DNA of 64,000 nucleotides, taken from assembly GCA_963835525.1 (NCBI GenBank), contig CAWIFM010000002.1, positions 85,954 through 149,953 of the forward strand, given 5' to 3'. Positions 63,208 through 64,000 of the stretch are shown here, piece after piece. The notes beneath the pieces were generated by a model. That model ran no database searches and was not told where the DNA came from. It was given only the letters and a program-made list of their open reading frames with translations. The DNA comes from DASSUW01 sp963835525. GTDB lineage: Bacteria > Actinomycetota > Thermoleophilia > Solirubrobacterales > Solirubrobacteraceae. The first letter of the stretch is position 1. Every line of letters starts with the position of its first letter. The translations under genes and the position numbers were made by a program.

Positions 63208-63927
63208 GCTCCCCTCCGCGGCAGCAGGCGACGGTGCTCGTCGCGCACGATCCCGTACCGCAGCGCGATCGCGACGAGCGCCTCGCGCTTGCTGTCCAGC
63301 CGGCCGGGCTCGGGCGCCTTGACGCGCAGCTTCTCGATCGCGAGGTAGTCGATGTGGTGATTGACGGCGGCGCGGGTCAGCTCGATGCGTCCGCGCAGGC
63401 GCTCGACGATCTCGCCGGCCGTCGGCAGGGCGACCGACGCGCCGTCACGCAGCCGCGGCTCGCACAGCGCGACGAGGATCAGGAAGTACTTGGCGGTCTC
63501 GTCGAGCGAGAACGCCGCGACGGTCCGATCGCCCTCGAGCGACGCCCCGGGCTCGGCGTACGCGTGCTGGGGCGCGAAGACCAGGAACTCGGCGGGCGCG
63601 CTCGCGCGTCGGCAGCGAGACGCGGGCGAACTCGAACGGCACGGGCGCCGCGATCCGCCGCGGAGCGACCGTGATGTACTCGCCGCCGCCCTCCGGATTG
63701 TCGACGACGTAGCTCGCCTCCGCGCTGAGGTTCGTGATCAGCCAGTAGTCCTCGGCGGCCGTGAGCTCCCCGGCGAGCCGTGACACGCCCTGGTCGGCGA
63801 GCTTGATGTCGACGTCGAGATCCGGCCCGCCGCGGCCGAAGCTGAGCGTCTGGCCGGGCTGGACGTGGACCACCTGGGACGGGAGCCCACCGTCCGGGGA
63901 GGGGACCTGAACGAGGACGGTCTCCAT
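63204..63927 (-). CDS. FHA-domain protein with C-terminal helical/winged domain, frameshifted
   Basis: About 241 codons from ATG 63927. The N-terminal FHA domain has LSFGRGGPDLDVDIKLADQGVSRLAGELTA, with the Gly-Arg and Ser-Arg phosphothreonine-binding positions, and WLITNLSAEASYVVDN. After an indel near 63605 the second half reads FSLDETAKYFLILVALCEP and a DNA-binding-like helical region (VERLRGRIELTRAAVNHHIDYLAIEKLRVK). The FHA domain should bind a phosphothreonine on the kinase encoded next or on its targets. The final 73 bases of the window upstream of it hold no gene. Confidence 0.78.
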
Positions 63928-64000
63928 CACTTGCCTGAGCAATCTTACGCGCGAAATATTCCAACACAGTGTGGATAACCGAACCCTGAGAGCTCTCCGG

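Noticed and set aside
1..64000. CRISPR arrays, insertion sequences, prophage or integrase genes
   Set aside because: No spaced direct-repeat arrays, transposase or integrase motifs, or terminal inverted repeats were seen.

Overview
The window is about 70% GC, densely packed, and reads as a soil-type actinobacterial chromosome. The gene content (complete uricolytic purine pathway, heterotetrameric sarcosine oxidase, MgsABC-like glutamate synthase modules, HisKA_3 kinases) and the frequent -10-like hexamers placed 6-9 nt before start codons suggest Thermoleophilia/Solirubrobacterales. That placement is inference; no rRNA or marker gene is present to prove it.

Layout. 1-2.7 kb: the end of a cupredoxin-tailed protein, a cupin and an orphan histidine kinase. 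2.7-18.6 kb: a purine-degradation island. Adenine deaminase, 8-oxoguanine deaminase and three-subunit xanthine dehydrogenase feed urate to urate oxidase, HIU hydrolase, OHCU decarboxylase, allantoinase and allantoate amidohydrolase. A divergent NCS2 purine permease, a DUF3830 protein and a family-5 ABC binding protein accompany them. 18.6-21 kb: an unknown membrane protein, tRNA-His and a Tat-exported esterase. 21-32.5 kb: carbohydrate genes, namely two exported xylose-isomerase-like proteins, a secreted glucose/sorbosone dehydrogenase with a PKD domain, a GAF-winged-helix regulator, a ROK regulator, a Gfo/Idh/MocA dehydrogenase and an RbsACB-type ABC transporter. 32.5-36.6 kb: gene remnants around msrA, small unknown genes and a NarL-type two-component pair.

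36.6-57 kb is the most interesting region. One leftward run (48.2 to 36.6 kb) holds an acyl-CoA-dehydrogenase-fold protein, a DUF1989-GcvT fusion, a flavin reductase, a C26 gamma-glutamyl hydrolase, soxD-A-G-B and formate-THF ligase. A second leftward run (55.2 to 49.9 kb) holds a GlnT/GmaS-like ligase, mgsA-B-C-like genes and two unknown small proteins. An APC permease and a DAO-family oxidase are transcribed outward. Together they look like a route that gamma-glutamylates or N-methylglutamylates amines, oxidatively demethylates them and passes C1 units to tetrahydrofolate. Four copies of a motif close to ACAAATnGGTACAAA sit at its promoters, suggesting one regulon.

57-64 kb: a GntR/UTRA regulator divergent from a PLP decarboxylase, with a 12-bp-arm inverted repeat between them; then DUF2252, DUF4239 and other membrane proteins; and a Ser/Thr kinase with an FHA partner.

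Many genes are interrupted by apparent 1-2 base indels at G/C runs (3.1-3.3, 6.2-6.4, 41.7-50 and 56.8-63.6 kb), while 6.5-41.5 kb is almost clean. The encoded proteins remain family-like on both sides of each break, so most of these look like sequencing errors. They are annotated as frameshifted CDSs.
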